Assembly (NCBI RefSeq): GCF_018143015.1
Contig: NC_054746.1
Coordinates: 21,404,464 to 21,468,463 of the forward strand
Origin: Lytechinus variegatus
Lineage: Eukaryota > Echinodermata > Echinoidea > Temnopleuroida > Toxopneustidae
Reading direction: 5' to 3'
DNA: 64,000 nucleotides
Within the stretch, counting starts at the first letter, position 1, and each line of letters starts with the position of its first letter. A program made the translations under genes and the position numbers. Positions 12,295-23,877 of this stretch are shown piece after piece. The notes below the pieces were generated by a model. It ran no database searches. It was not told the DNA's origin and saw only the letters and a list, made by a program, of their open reading frames with translations.

Positions 12295-15200
12295 TCGAAG
12301 AATAAGAGGTTCAGTGAAATCTAGTTCAGGGAAACTTGTACTATTCTCAAATGAATCACGCTTTAATAGAATGTTCATGAACTTCCCCGAAATCCGAGGT
12401 CAACCCCATTACACCTTAATTTCTTAAATAATGTCAAAAGATTCAAAACCTCTAATTTCACTTGTTTTAACTCAATGGATGAATGGCTTATCCTGATTCG
12501 CCAATTGATTTTCTGTAAACCTATGTCATGACGACATTTGTCGTGTCGGGAGTTACATCAAAATATCTTGTTCTTGCTATAACCACATAATCTTTCGAGT
12601 GATTGGCTCAATTCTGCATGTAGGGTGACGATTCCAGTGACACGAGGTCAAAGTTCACAGAGATGAATGTTTGAAAAGTGTGAATGTTCTTAATCTGACA
12701 ATGGAGGAGGCTTTCTCGGCTGTACACGTAGTCGAAAATCCATCATTTTTTGTTTTTGTTTTGTTATTTTGCCAATTGATCTTCAATTCAAATTGATATC
12801 CCCAACCTAGTTATAACAGCACATTTTCAAACGACCTTTCTCTCTTTCTCAACCAATAAGATACAAGGTTGCCAGTTCAACAAATAGGCCTATCTAGAGC
12901 TTTCAAACTACATAATCACCATAATCATTTCCCACTAAATATTGATCCAAATTCAAGGAATTTCAACACATTGGAATAAAGTTGAAAATCGGTCGTCATG
13001 GTAACGTAATTTCTGCCACCACCAGCGCGCAGTAGGATGCAGACGACACCAGATTTTCAATGTGGAGAACACATTGGGTTCGAATGGATTGCGGTCGCGA
13101 TAGCAGTAACGACAGACAAATCGTGTGGTTAGCCCACAGGGGTCGAATCGAGGACCCCATAATGAAAACACATTCGAGGCAAATTATATACCTGTTGATA
13201 ATTGGAAAATATTTACTAACTGCAGGTAGACGATAAAGACCCCTTTACAAGTGGATTCTGGAAACAGATCCCGAAACAGAAGATGTTGAAAACAAGATGT
13301 ACACAAGTACACATCCGCGTCTTACAAGTTTATAGGCCAGAAAAAATAGCCCCCAAAATAGGAGTTTACTATTCCGAGCTCATGACACGAATTACCTGCA
13401 CAAGAATGTTATACTTCAATGGTTGCTACGCTAGTGGAAATTGGAAATCGTAGGCTACCCCGTTGACAATAAGAATTCAAGAGTAATTTATGCACCACAA
13501 AAAAATATCCTAGTTACTTTAAGTCTGGATGTAGTCACACCAGTCAACGATTATAATTCGGCCTAACTAAAATCACTGGCGATTTTATATTCAGTACTGG
13601 AGAAATCCCCAATAAAACACCTTTTAGAAGAAGTTTTTCTCACTGAAAATCGTTGTTATAAAACTTTGAATGTTGAGTGACACGCAAGAAGACATGAGAA
13701 CCTTAATGGTTTGATAAATCGGATAACGTATTTTAAGCCACTGATCCGTATGAGTGGATTTCAATAGGACAGAAGTCTTCCTTTTGCTTTTTCATTCCGT
13801 CTAGCAAAAAGTATAATTATTTCATCCTTGCGTACGAATTCCTTGTCATTATATCGAGGATCCTAACAACCTTACGAAAACAAGGATCAATCGCATACGT
13901 AATGTTCGAAAAAAAAACGTTTACATTGCATTCAGGCATATCCAAGAAAGCTTTGAGATTGGTCATTTATGCTCAAAGAAAGTCGATGAATGCTTCTTAC
14001 TACAAAAAAAACATATTAAATGAAATGTTTATAAACGACGATCGACTTGTGCAAATGTTATTTGACAATTACACGTTATTGCTCGGGTGAACAGCAATGG
14101 GATTAAAATTCCTCAGTTGCTCAACCAATACTAGTGTCATAAAATAATTCAGAGCCATTTCATCATGACTTTTGCAATATCTCCAAAAAAGGAGTTGTGG
14201 GCCGGCCATGGAAAGTTATGCACAATCGAGACATGTTACGTAACAGAAAAGGTTATAAAATTGGCATGTACATTTATATTACAAGATGTAATCATAATAG
14301 GCCTATCATAATATAGCCGACCATTTTTATTTCACCCCCTTGCAATATGAACGCGTGGGATGTAATATGAAATGTAATTTGTGCTGATTTGGGGGCTGAA
14401 TTGAATGTTTTACCAAAAGAATTGCAGAGATTCATTTCCTGTATAATGTAGATAGACATGTATATACATTGTACATATGCTAATCGACATCAATATCATA
14501 ATCATTGATTAATTAATTTTGATGAATATATTATAAATGCCTCTGTTATGAGTGAAAGAAACAACAAAAAATACTAGTAAACATCCTTCTCCTCACCATA
14601 TTCATCACAAGTTATACCACTTCTCGTGTACTACCATCTCGCCCACCATTAACACCACCTTGCACCACCAACAACACCACCAACGGGAACGCGAACTCAC
14701 CACCATGCACCATCAAGACGCAAAGCGATATAATAGTGATGGAACATTTTCTCAGCTCAACTGGTCTGGAATAAAAACATTTCCACATGGGACGGGTGAT
14801 TCGGAACGTAATGGGGGAATGGAGGTCACGATGTGCTATGACAACAATGCCCCATTCGAGAACTACTTAAAATTTTGGGCCTAACCATAAGAATAATTTT
14901 GATTCAGCCGTTTTTATAATATAAGTTCGATTTGCTTTCTCACTGAATTATTGGTTAAATTGGCCTGTCAATTACATAATAAATATCACAATTAGGCCTA
15001 TGTTGATGTATAGATCTGATGCACAAAATCTTGGGGATCCACGGTTCGTCTGGAATCTCTAGATGGTTGTGTAAAAGAGAGGATAGAAATAAACTATAGG
15101 CCTATAGAGTTGAAGGGAAAAAGAATGATCAAAATCAAACCACATACACAACGGTATTTTATATGGCAAATAACAATATTATCCATAACTTGGTAAATGC

Positions 15201-15341
15201 ATGCAGGCTGTACTGAAGCACTGAAAATTAACAAAACAAATCAATGCATAACGTGACAAAATACTTTCAATGACAGACTCGACCAGTCGGCCTAAAGCAA
15301 AACAAACCCGAACGATCATTGGAAAATGAATATGAACATAC
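12295..15341. other. Intergenic or 3' side of the IGFBP-domain gene; no exon identified
   Basis: Later exons of the minus-strand gene starting at 15,747 should lie in this direction, but I could not pick out any with confidence. A His-rich plus-strand frame at 14,552-14,884 has no recognisable domain. Repeated CCTATA and AGGCCTA words are common here. Confidence 0.5.
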
Positions 15342-15747
15342 CTTTGCACCTTCCATTGACACAATTTAATTCAAAACCAGCATCACACGGTCTTTTTGGA
15401 ATACTGCACATTTCACCGGCTTGCCTCATACATACTGTACAACATCCACATGGGTCTGCTAAATTCCTCTCGCCCGGACATCTATCGGGCAAGCTTGGGC
15501 ATTCCCAGTCACAACTATGGTACTCCGCCGGACAAGGGTCACTGGCCAACGCTTGTTGCCCGAAACCAACGAGTACATTCATGAGAATATATAACACCAC
15601 AAAAATGTGCAATCTGTAATGACACGAGTGTGTGGATTTTGATTGAAGGGGTGATGGAAATTGTGATTGTGTTCTTCTGCCGCTCCAACGCGAGAAACAA
15701 CACAAGGAAGTCATTTTCGATTCGATTTCAGTCTCAAACACATACAT
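15342..15747 (-). CDS. Secreted IGFBP-type (IB) domain protein, first coding exon only
   Basis: The exon codes 135 residues plus one base and ends at a good donor (AAAG/GTATGT, minus strand, after 15,342). A hydrophobic stretch (residues 46-62, LHIFVVLYILMNVLVG) looks like a signal peptide, probably cleaved after QQALA. Twelve cysteines follow, including the CGCCTVC motif, in the spacing of the IGFBP N-terminal (IB) domain; CPSLPDRC and CVNGRCK complete it. In known proteins this fold binds insulin-like peptides or serves as an adhesion or scaffold module. Two starts are possible, 15,747 and 15,714 (MTSLCC); both leave an unusually long N-region before the hydrophobic core. With only one domain visible, the gene could encode a single-IB-domain protein or the front of an IGFBP7-, HTRA-, ESM1- or CRIM1-like protein. 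The downstream exons were not found. Confidence 0.8.
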
Positions 15748-18197
15748 TGTTTATATTTAGCTCTCCTTGAAGGAGTCCAAATTTATCCAAGTTATTTGGA
15801 AAGAAACTTTAGGCCTATCTAGCGCTACCACGACCAGGACAGGCTACCAATACCACTTCCCCCTCGTAGCCCGATTCCGCTTCACGGGATTGGACTCCAA
15901 ACAAAGATTGAAGAGCATGTCAACTTTTACTCAAGAACTTTCTCCCATCACTCACTGCCGATGGTATTTCTCAATCTCTGATAGCTCGGCAGCGCACACC
16001 AAATGATTCCAGAGTTCTCGCTCTTGTCTGCTTGCCTTGGTTGTCCCTCCACACAAGAGTCTAAATTGTAAATATGACGAGAAACAAGAAAAGGATATAA
16101 ATTCCGAGATGGGAGAGCGAGCAACTTTAGCTTCCTATTCGCAAGCTATCCCGAATCGTTTGTAACTGATACAGTGGATACACATGAAGTTATACCGACC
16201 GTAACCTCAGCTCGGAAACTCAGTATCCCGTCCCGCCGAACTATTGCGCGTGCGTGTTCGATTATACTGCACCCTGGCAATATGATAATCATATTTCTGC
16301 ATGAAAAATATCAACCGGTCGAACTTTCACGTGCGCTCGAATCGGCGGCGGTCATGACTTGTTAAATGGATTAGCACTCCACATAATCAGCAGTTCACAG
16401 CTCATTTGAAATGGAAATAAGTTTGGTTCTCCGGTGGAATAGTGTATATGGAAGAGGGGGGGCTTAATTCAGCTTGAACCTCCCGGGAAACCTCCCAACA
16501 ACATTTGTAAAGCTTTGTGCAGTTAAAATTGGCTAAAAATGACAGGGCGGCGCTGTCATAGCTACAGAAGGATTTCGTTTTCGAAATTAATAAACGCCTT
16601 CGGATTAACGAACATTGGGAGTATTGGAACCCCTGGAATAATGAGCTGTTATCGAGAAATCATTATTACAACCCAAGTCCACCCCCCATATCTAGAACTC
16701 AGAACAGGGGTCATCTTTCAATCTCCCCCTCCCGTCTTAGAGGGGCATCCAGACACCGATACGATAACAATCATGTGTATACAGGGGGAGTGGAGATAGT
16801 GAAAATTAGAAAGAAAATAACAGGATTAGTACGAATATGAAAGTAATGTTTGAAAGATGAGATCAGGAATCTTAACATTTACAGTTTGGTGAGTATATTC
16901 GGACAAAATGAAAGTACATGCATATTGGCGTATGATAAAAAAATGATTAAGGGGGGTAATCATGACGCACGGGGGATTTCTAAATCGAGCCAAAATGTTA
17001 TACTTTTAAAATTGAAACTCTCCTTTTGTGAAAGCTTTTAAGTTTTAACATAATATCTTCTCTCTCTCTTTATTTTCCTTTCTGTCGTTGAACTTTTTTT
17101 TTGGGAGGGGGCCTTGTACCCCCGACCTCCCCCACCCCCGTTTGGATGCTCGGCATCATACATATCTTTAAATGTTTATTTATCTTTTTATTTGATCTCC
17201 ATTTTTTTCAATTTATTACTCGGTTATTATAAATTGATGGATTTTCATCAAGCCTTTACCAGAACTTTTCTCAAGTTGTTTGAAAGTTCATTTTTTATGT
17301 CTGAATATAAAAAAGCTCGCGCTTCGCGCTCGTATTACTTGATTAGTGATATAAGTGTCCTCTTGATGACCCCAAGAAACAGTCCCTGAAATGTCCCTTG
17401 ATATATCTCAGTATATGCAAAATTCAGTTCGTATATATATCATGCTGTCAAAATTAACAGTGCATACTGTAAAACGCTCCTATTCGGGTTAGCATGAAGG
17501 CCTAAATATATAGACTTTCAGCTCGGGCGTCGGACTCGCATTAGCTATTTAGATAGACTGACAGTGTTTTAATAAGTGCCTAAATTCTTCAGTTTCCAGG
17601 TCTGAATATCAATGACACTCTACAAAATGAAATCTTAAATCAACATCCGAAAGGTCGGAGGAGTGACAACCTTTTCCAAAATTAGCACAAAGCTGAATCC
17701 AACAAAAATGTTGGATCGAACATTAAATCCAACCTTCCAAAATTCATGGGTGTCGATTTGTGTTATTATTTTTTTTTGGGGGGGGATTATAACTGACTCT
17801 CTGCCCCCCCCACCACTGCGTACGGCCATGGGATCCTGGATTAAAAAAAATCTCTATCTGCTTCTGATATCTGAAAGTAATGGTTTCATTCAAAAACAAT
17901 ATTCATAAGAAAATTCAGAGAGAAAAAGAATGATCATCATGCGAAAATACGACAACCAATGTTACTCTTGCTAACACATTTCATTCCCCACCTGAAATAT
18001 GGAGAAATACCCCCCACACGTGAACGGTACCCATGAATGAGCATCACAATGATAATCATTATCATTCTCGTTATTATCGCTGTGATGATGATGATGATTA
18101 TGAATAATAACAGTGATACTACTAAAATGATAATAGTATTAATATTAGTGTTATGATCATACTTCTCATATGATTCATTGTATTACAATATATGTTC
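15748..18197. other. Upstream flank of the IGFBP-domain gene, no further gene
   Basis: No recognisable coding exon. The nearest 600 bp, which should contain the minus-strand promoter, includes an ATTGG/CCAAT word near 15,890 but no convincing TATA box. Satellite units lie at 17,300-17,600. The segment at about 17,640-17,830 ends in CCACTGCGTACGGCC, like repeat edges elsewhere in the window. Confidence 0.5.
17300..17600 (+). repeat. Third block of the GCTCGCGCTTCGCGCTCG satellite
   Basis: AAAAAGCTCGCGCTTCGCGCTCG near 17,310 and TTTCAGCTCGGGCGTCGGACTCGCAT near 17,518, with the typical GTCTGAATAT and AACAGTCCCTGAAATGTCCC spacers. One or two more decayed units lie at 18,915-19,290 (TGTGCTTCGCGCTCGCAC and GTCAGCTCGCGTTTCGCACTCGC). 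Confidence 0.7.
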
Positions 18198-18797
18198 GAC
18201 CTTAAAGGAGAATGAAACCATCGGAACAAGATAGCTTGTGTGAAAACAGAAAAATCAAAGAAACAGATCAACGAAAGTTTGAGAAAAATCAGACAAATAA
18301 TGAGAAAGTTATGAGCATTTGAATATTGCGATCACTAATGCTTTGGAGATAGCAAATTGGCAATGCGACAAAGATGTGTGATGTCACTTGTGAACAACTC
18401 TCTCCATTACCTTAGTATATATTTCACTAGAATTGCCTCTTTTATCACATCTATCCATAAATCATGTGTTTTTTCTACATGAGGGCATGTAATACATTAT
18501 TTTTTAAGAATACATCATGGATAAAGAGTTTGTATCATCATAAGAGAATGCCAAAAGAGTCATTTTGAGGGTATTTTATAGTCCACCAAAGGGAAAGTTG
18601 TTCATCAGTGACATCACACATCCTTGTCGCATTGCCAATGTGAGGATCTCCATAGCATTAGTGATTGCAATATTCAAATGCTCATAACTTTCTCATTATT
18701 TGTCCGATTTTTCTCAAACTTTCTTTATTCTTATTCTTTGATTTTTCTGTTTCTACACAAGCCTATATTTGTTCCAAAGGTTTCATTCCCCTTTAAT
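18198..18797. mobile_element. Fold-back MITE with about 210-bp arms, TTAA family A
   Basis: The left arm begins CCTTAAAGGAGAATGAAACC and the right arm in reverse complement CCATTAAAGGGGAATGAAACC. The arms stay alignable for about 210 bp (ACAAATAATGAGAAAGTTAT, GGCAATGCGACAA, GTGTGATGTCACT). The loop is about 180 bp. Both ends carry TTAA, as expected for a TTAA target-site duplication, but the superfamily is inference. Confidence 0.88.
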
Positions 18798-19984
18798 GGG
18801 GGGATGATAACACAGGCCACCCCTATCTGAATTATTGGGGGAGGGGTGATATAATATACCCCCATCCCCCGGGATCGACACCCATGGGCTTCAAATATTG
18901 ATTAAACATTTATTTTTTAGAGTGAATTTTTAGATTGTGCTTCGCGCTCGCACTATTTGAATAAAAATTTCCTGTTCATGAATTCATAAAGTAATTATAA
19001 AAAAATCAGCACTTACGAAACAATCATATAATCTTGTTGTAAAATTTAAATCTAACATGACATGAACTTAAGTCTTTGGGATCCCCCCCAAAAAAAGTAG
19101 ATGGATTATAAAACGAAAATAAGCTTTTAAAGCCCTTTAAGCAGCCGATAAGGGAAAATTTTCATGGGGGAAAAAAATCCGTCCCAAATTGGAAAATGCA
19201 TGCTGTATCGGCTCCGGCGTCAATTACCTTTATTTTCAAGTCAGTACTGAAAATGTCAGCTCGCGTTTCGCACTCGCGATATTCATTTATGCCATTATGT
19301 TTCTTATAATAATAATATTTCACGTCGTTATTTAACAGAAAACAAAACAATGTAAACTTTAATCGTGAGAAAAGATATTACAGGCAAACTGTATTTGTTT
19401 ATTTAGCAAACTGGTTTAGTAAATGCCGTAGAAATAAAATCGTAGATTTTAAAAGGAGCATAGCTATATCAAAATGAAAGGGCAAGTCACATAGGTAGCA
19501 AGTTCCACATATGAAATCAAAATTAAATGGAAATATATCAATATTGTAATTCTTATAAATACAATTCACAAAACAGACATCAATGAAAATAATGTGGAAG
19601 AGCATAACTAGAAAGAAAGAGACAGAGATGGGGGTGTTATAAAAAAATATGTTAAAGTAGCTGAAAAGATGACAGGTCACATTTTGGTAAATTACCAAAA
19701 TGTGCCATTTACCAACATGTGCCTTTTGGGAACTGCATATTTTGGCAAAAATATTTACCAAAATGTGCAGGACATTGACGGCACAGTTTGGCTATTTCTC
19801 GGATTATTCGCTTAGTTGTCTGTGCTCATTCAATGCATAAAGTAAATCACAAAATACCCTTTATCGACAAAGGAGGGCACTTCATTGGTCTCTATATTAG
19901 TGACAAACCACATCGGCTCAACCCATTTGGTTTACCATTAATTTTGTTTAATCAGGGGTTGGTCTAAGATCTACATTGTCTGAT

Positions 19985-20800
19985 AGTCCAATGCCATTTT
20001 GTCCAATAACCACGTCGTCTAATGCTGTTTAGTCCAATATTATTTCGTTCAATAGCCATTCATTAAGCACTTCTACAGCCAGTTCGTCTAACTTAATTCA
20101 TTGCCACTTGGTCCAATTGCCATTTTGGTCCAATATACCCACTTGGTACGCTAAATTTCCACTTGGTCTAATACCCGTTACTGGGGGCAGTTGCAGATCC
20201 AGGGGGTAAATGGGTCCCCCTTCCTGAGAGCCATCTCGTCCAATTATAGCCAGTTCGTCTAACTTTCATTGCAAGTTGGTCAAATTGCCAATTTGTTCCA
20301 ATACCTACTTGGTCCAATTGATAGTTGGTGCAATATCCACTTGGCCCAATTGACAGTCCACTTTCCACATGGTTTAAATTCTATTTCGTCTTGTAACCAG
20401 TTGGTTCAATAGCCATTTAATCTGTATACCATTTGGTCTAATATTAGACTACCGGTAAGTGTTAAAATTTTGGTGAAATGAATGAATATAAAATGGATAT
20501 TAGATCAATTGCATGGTTATGAGACGAACTGGTCATAGATCGATGAACTGGCTATTGGACGAAATGGCTATTGCAGTTATTGTCTATTTGCTGGTATGCT
20601 GAACGCAAGAGATACGTCTGATGTGGCAACCCGGTGTGGCAAATCCACTTATTCGTAGTCTTTGCCACATCAGACGTATGCTTGTGTTAAGAATAAGAGC
20701 AAAGGCAATAACTGCAGCCTCCGCCTAGATTTTAGGCTAGTGTTGGACCAGACAGCATTAGATGACATGGTCATTGGACGAAGTGGCAACTCATCCCCCA
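19985..20800. mobile_element. Fold-back element built of about 15-bp tandem repeats
   Basis: From about 19,985 to 20,455 a motif like TTGGTCCAATTGCCA (variants TTCGTCTAATAGCCA) is repeated more than twenty times. Its reverse complement (TGGCTATTGGACGAAATGG, TTGGACGAAGTGG) occupies 20,490-20,580 and 20,735-20,800. Between the inverted blocks sits a separate palindrome (about 20,570-20,722) with arms GATACGTCTGATGTGGCAA and TTGCCACATCAGACGTATG. The design matches what I recall of sea urchin TU fold-back transposons, whose outer arms are tandem repeats of about 15 bp. No coding region. Confidence 0.75.
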
Positions 20801-21195
20801 TCCACACCCACACACAGAAATAATTATAATGTATAATATACCCCTGACTTTGTCCCTAACCCAATACCATATTAACAATCTTATTACCCCATTATAACCG
20901 TCAAATCTGGTTTTAAGTTGTTACCAAAATTTTTAGACACATCACGTTATAACTGCAAATATTGGTTTTAAAAATCCTGTCAGGCATATAGGAGTACTAT
21001 CGGTACATTTTTTTTACCAAAATAAAAGTGCAGTTACCAACTTAATGTGCCGTGACACCCCCCCCCCCCCCTACACACACACACACACACACACAGGCTC
21101 AAGTTCGGAGAGACGCCCATGCATATATACACGTAGAAAAACCAACGAATTGGATAGAAATCCATGACTGGTGGATTGCGAGTGCTTTCTTGTGT

Positions 21196-21808
21196 TTTTA
21201 AAGGACAAGTCCACCCCAACAAAAACTTGATTTGAACAAATAGAGAAAAATCCAAGAAGTATAGCACTAAAAATTTCATCAGGCAAAATCGGATGTAAAA
21301 TAGGAAAGTTATGACATTTTAAACTTTTGTTAAATTTCACAAAACAGTTAATGCACAGCCTGGTCGGTAGGCAAATGAGGCGACTGATGATGTCACTCAC
21401 TCAATATTTCTTTTGTATTCTATTATATGAAATATGTTAATTTTCTCCTCATTGGAAGGTGAAATAAGTTTTCTTCCTTCAGGAACATTATTGTTCTACA
21501 ATCATATGGTTCAGTAAAACTGGTCCTTATTGTCAACTCTGTAATATTGTATAACTCAAACAAAAAAACAACAAAAGAAATAGTGAGTGAGGGACACAAC
21601 GAATTGTTGTGGAGGGACATCATCGACTCTCTCATTTGCGTGTTGCCGAGTTGTCCATACAGTTTTTTTGTGAAAAATAAACAAAAATTTAAAATGTTTT
21701 ACTTTTCTTACTTTACATCCGAATTTGATGAAATTTTCAACGTTATTCTTGTTTGATTTTTCTTTGATTCAAATCAACATTTTTCTGGGGTGGACTTGAC
21801 CTTTAAAA
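21196..21808. mobile_element. Fold-back MITE, TTAA family B
   Basis: The left end TTTAAAGGACAAGTCCACCC is matched by the right end, reverse complement TTTAAAGGTCAAGTCCACCC. The arms continue with GATTTGAA and with AAAATTTCATC followed by a TCGGATGTAAA word on both sides. The element is about 610 bp, AT-rich and noncoding. Another copy, split by a LINE, lies in Speedy intron 4 (29,043 and 31,218-31,290). Confidence 0.87.
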
Positions 21809-22493
21809 GCACAATCTCGGATCCCAACAATATTACACCAGTCTCAAACTAATATAGAGGGCGCCAGTCTAGTCTAAATTAAAACAGCGACAAATACAGT
21901 GATGGATTTCGGTCTTGTGCCCCCTGACCCACATGCCGTTCCCGGATTTCTTTGCATGTTCATGTACTGTACTTTTTTTTAAATTCTAATGTAATGTGTA
22001 TATAATTTTTATATTGGTCAAATAAATAAAAATAATAATACCAGCCCCTCCCCCGACACCATACACAGTGCCGACTGCATACTTCGACCATGGAGCTAAT
22101 ATGCTTCGACAGTTAGAGTTCGACTATCACATCGGCATCTACGGAGAAGCCAAACATTCTGAGGGGCCATGGGGGTGTGTGTGTGTGTGAGTGGGGGGGG
22201 GGGGGGTGATTTGCTCCAAAGCAAGCAATTTGAGCTCATTTGCAATCACACTTTCTCCGTTCTTTTTCATTCCTTTTACTTTTTTTCAGTGGGAGGGGGG
22301 GGGGGGGTATTGGCCCTAAGCAAAATAATTGGTATATAACGGCACTGTATTCTACAATTTGAGTTGAATATTTCATGATAGATTGGAAATTTGAAAATTA
22401 ATACTTAAAATTACAGTCTTAACGATCTAAAACAAGTAAATTTAAAGTACACCAGTTCCAGGGTTATTATGACCATTCTCCTCTATATACAGT

Positions 22494-22564
<71 letters not shown>

Positions 22565-23400
22565 AGTGTTTGCCGCTTATGGTCGCTTTCATCACTTGTT
22601 TTACTTCTTTGGTCGATCGGGGCGCAATTTCAATGTTAAACCCAGTCGATACAGTATGATGTCTTCCGGCTGGATCAGCAAGCAAATTTTCATCCGTAAA
22701 TATTCCAGTAGTGTAAGTCCAAGAAATTTAAAAAAGAAATCAAAATTAAGGTTCGGTTAATTCATTATCCATTCGCTCTCGGGGCGTGCCCAGAATTTCA
22801 TATTTTTTTCAGGGGGCGGGAGGGCACTGGAATGAAAAAAATGTCAGCGCTCTAAAAGTGTTTATTAATTTTCTCTCAAACAAAATTGACAAAATAAGCA
22901 GTGGCGTGATGAGCCATAAACACGAGGGACACAACATACACTGTGTGACAAAACTTCTTTAAAAAATCACTAGCGAGCGACGGCCGCAGTGTGACAAAAT
23001 GTGACATTTCCAAAATGAAAATCTTTATTATTTGTGACAGTTTTACAGAATTTTCAGGAAAAAGGGATAATCTCACCACGGTTTCTTTCCTTTTCTCTTC
23101 TCATTTTTTTTTTTTGGGGGGGGGCTGCATGGGCAAGACCCCCATCTGTAAAAATGTGCAAAAAAGGTTTTCACTTAAAAAGGGACCCATTTTTTCATCC
23201 ACATTGTAACAGACCGACCCAACTTTCCGATGTGGGGCTTATGAGGGCAACAAAACAATTGTCTTTTAGCCGGCTTTTTAGGCCTTGGGTTTGTTGGGGG
23301 CCTAACAACCGAGTTTCCACTTTGAGTAAACACTAAAGAAACTTTCGTTTCTGGCCCGGGGTTTCTAGTCCTAACTATACAGCGCTAGCGCCAATTAAGA
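21809..23400. other. Intergenic, low-complexity rich
   Basis: No exon recognised. Several G runs (near 22,190, 22,297 and 23,117), an (AT)n run at 22,496-22,561, and repeat-edge words such as GCAGTGGCGTGATGAGCC (22,901) suggest decayed mobile elements. Confidence 0.5.
22496..22561. repeat. (AT)n microsatellite
   Basis: An almost uninterrupted dinucleotide run with one phase change in the middle. It is likely to vary in length between individuals. Confidence 0.95.
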
Positions 23401-23434
23401 TGGGATCAAATCTTCGGAACCATCGAATTCCTTC

Positions 23435-23450
23435 ATATAAAGGCGCGAAA
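23435..23450 (+). promoter_or_regulatory. E2F-like site beside a TATA-like word upstream of Speedy
   Basis: GCGCGAAA at 23,443-23,450 fits the E2F consensus (TTTSSCGC read on the opposite strand) and directly follows ATATAAAG. It lies about 430 bp before the Speedy ATG in a relatively CpG-rich region. E2F control would suit a gene for a cell-cycle kinase activator. One site of this length can occur by chance. Confidence 0.45.
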
Positions 23451-23595
23451 CAAATTAAGTGTAAACACTACAAATTTATGACGTAACAAAGAAGCGCTAT
23501 CCATTGATCGCAGACGCGATGACATTGGTGTTTTGCCCATAATCCAGCGCGCATGTCATGATATACGCGATACACACATGCGCAAGCTCATCACA

Positions 23596-23603
23596 TGACG
23601 TCA
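23596..23603 (+). promoter_or_regulatory. Palindromic CRE (TGACGTCA) upstream of Speedy
   Basis: A perfect CREB/ATF half-site palindrome 275 bp before the Speedy ATG, within the CpG-containing tract 23,380-23,760. Related GACGT words occur at 23,480 and 23,518. Regulatory function is inference from the match alone. Confidence 0.45.
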
Positions 23604-23877
23604 TGATCGATCAGCTGAGCTAGCTGCTGAGATCGCGTATCGAGAGCTGCGCCACAGCTGCTATGCTATGCTGAAACTACAGGTGAAACGAAACTACTAG
23701 CTGCCGGTTTGCCGCGCCCCGCAACTTCCCCGTCTGCCATCCTTCGAGATCCCGTTACCATAGCGGTACCGGTACCTACCTAGCTCGGATTGATTCATTA
23801 ATTGGACATTGCAAAGAAAAATAAGAAAAATCTATACACAGGTACAAGACCAGTGTCGTTCAGGCCTAAGTTGGAAC

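Noticed and set aside
12130-12378. Minus-strand frame of 82 codons, and a tRNA-like head
   Set aside because: The frame lies mostly inside the SINE. The A and B boxes belong to its tRNA-derived head, which has the SINE body and tail attached, so it is not a tRNA gene.
14552-14884. His-rich plus-strand frame of 110 codons
   Set aside because: The His/Thr composition follows from CACC-rich DNA; no domain, splice context or conservation is visible.
19985-20455. CRISPR-like regular array
   Set aside because: The repeats are about 15 bp, degenerate and without unique spacers, and the genome is eukaryotic.
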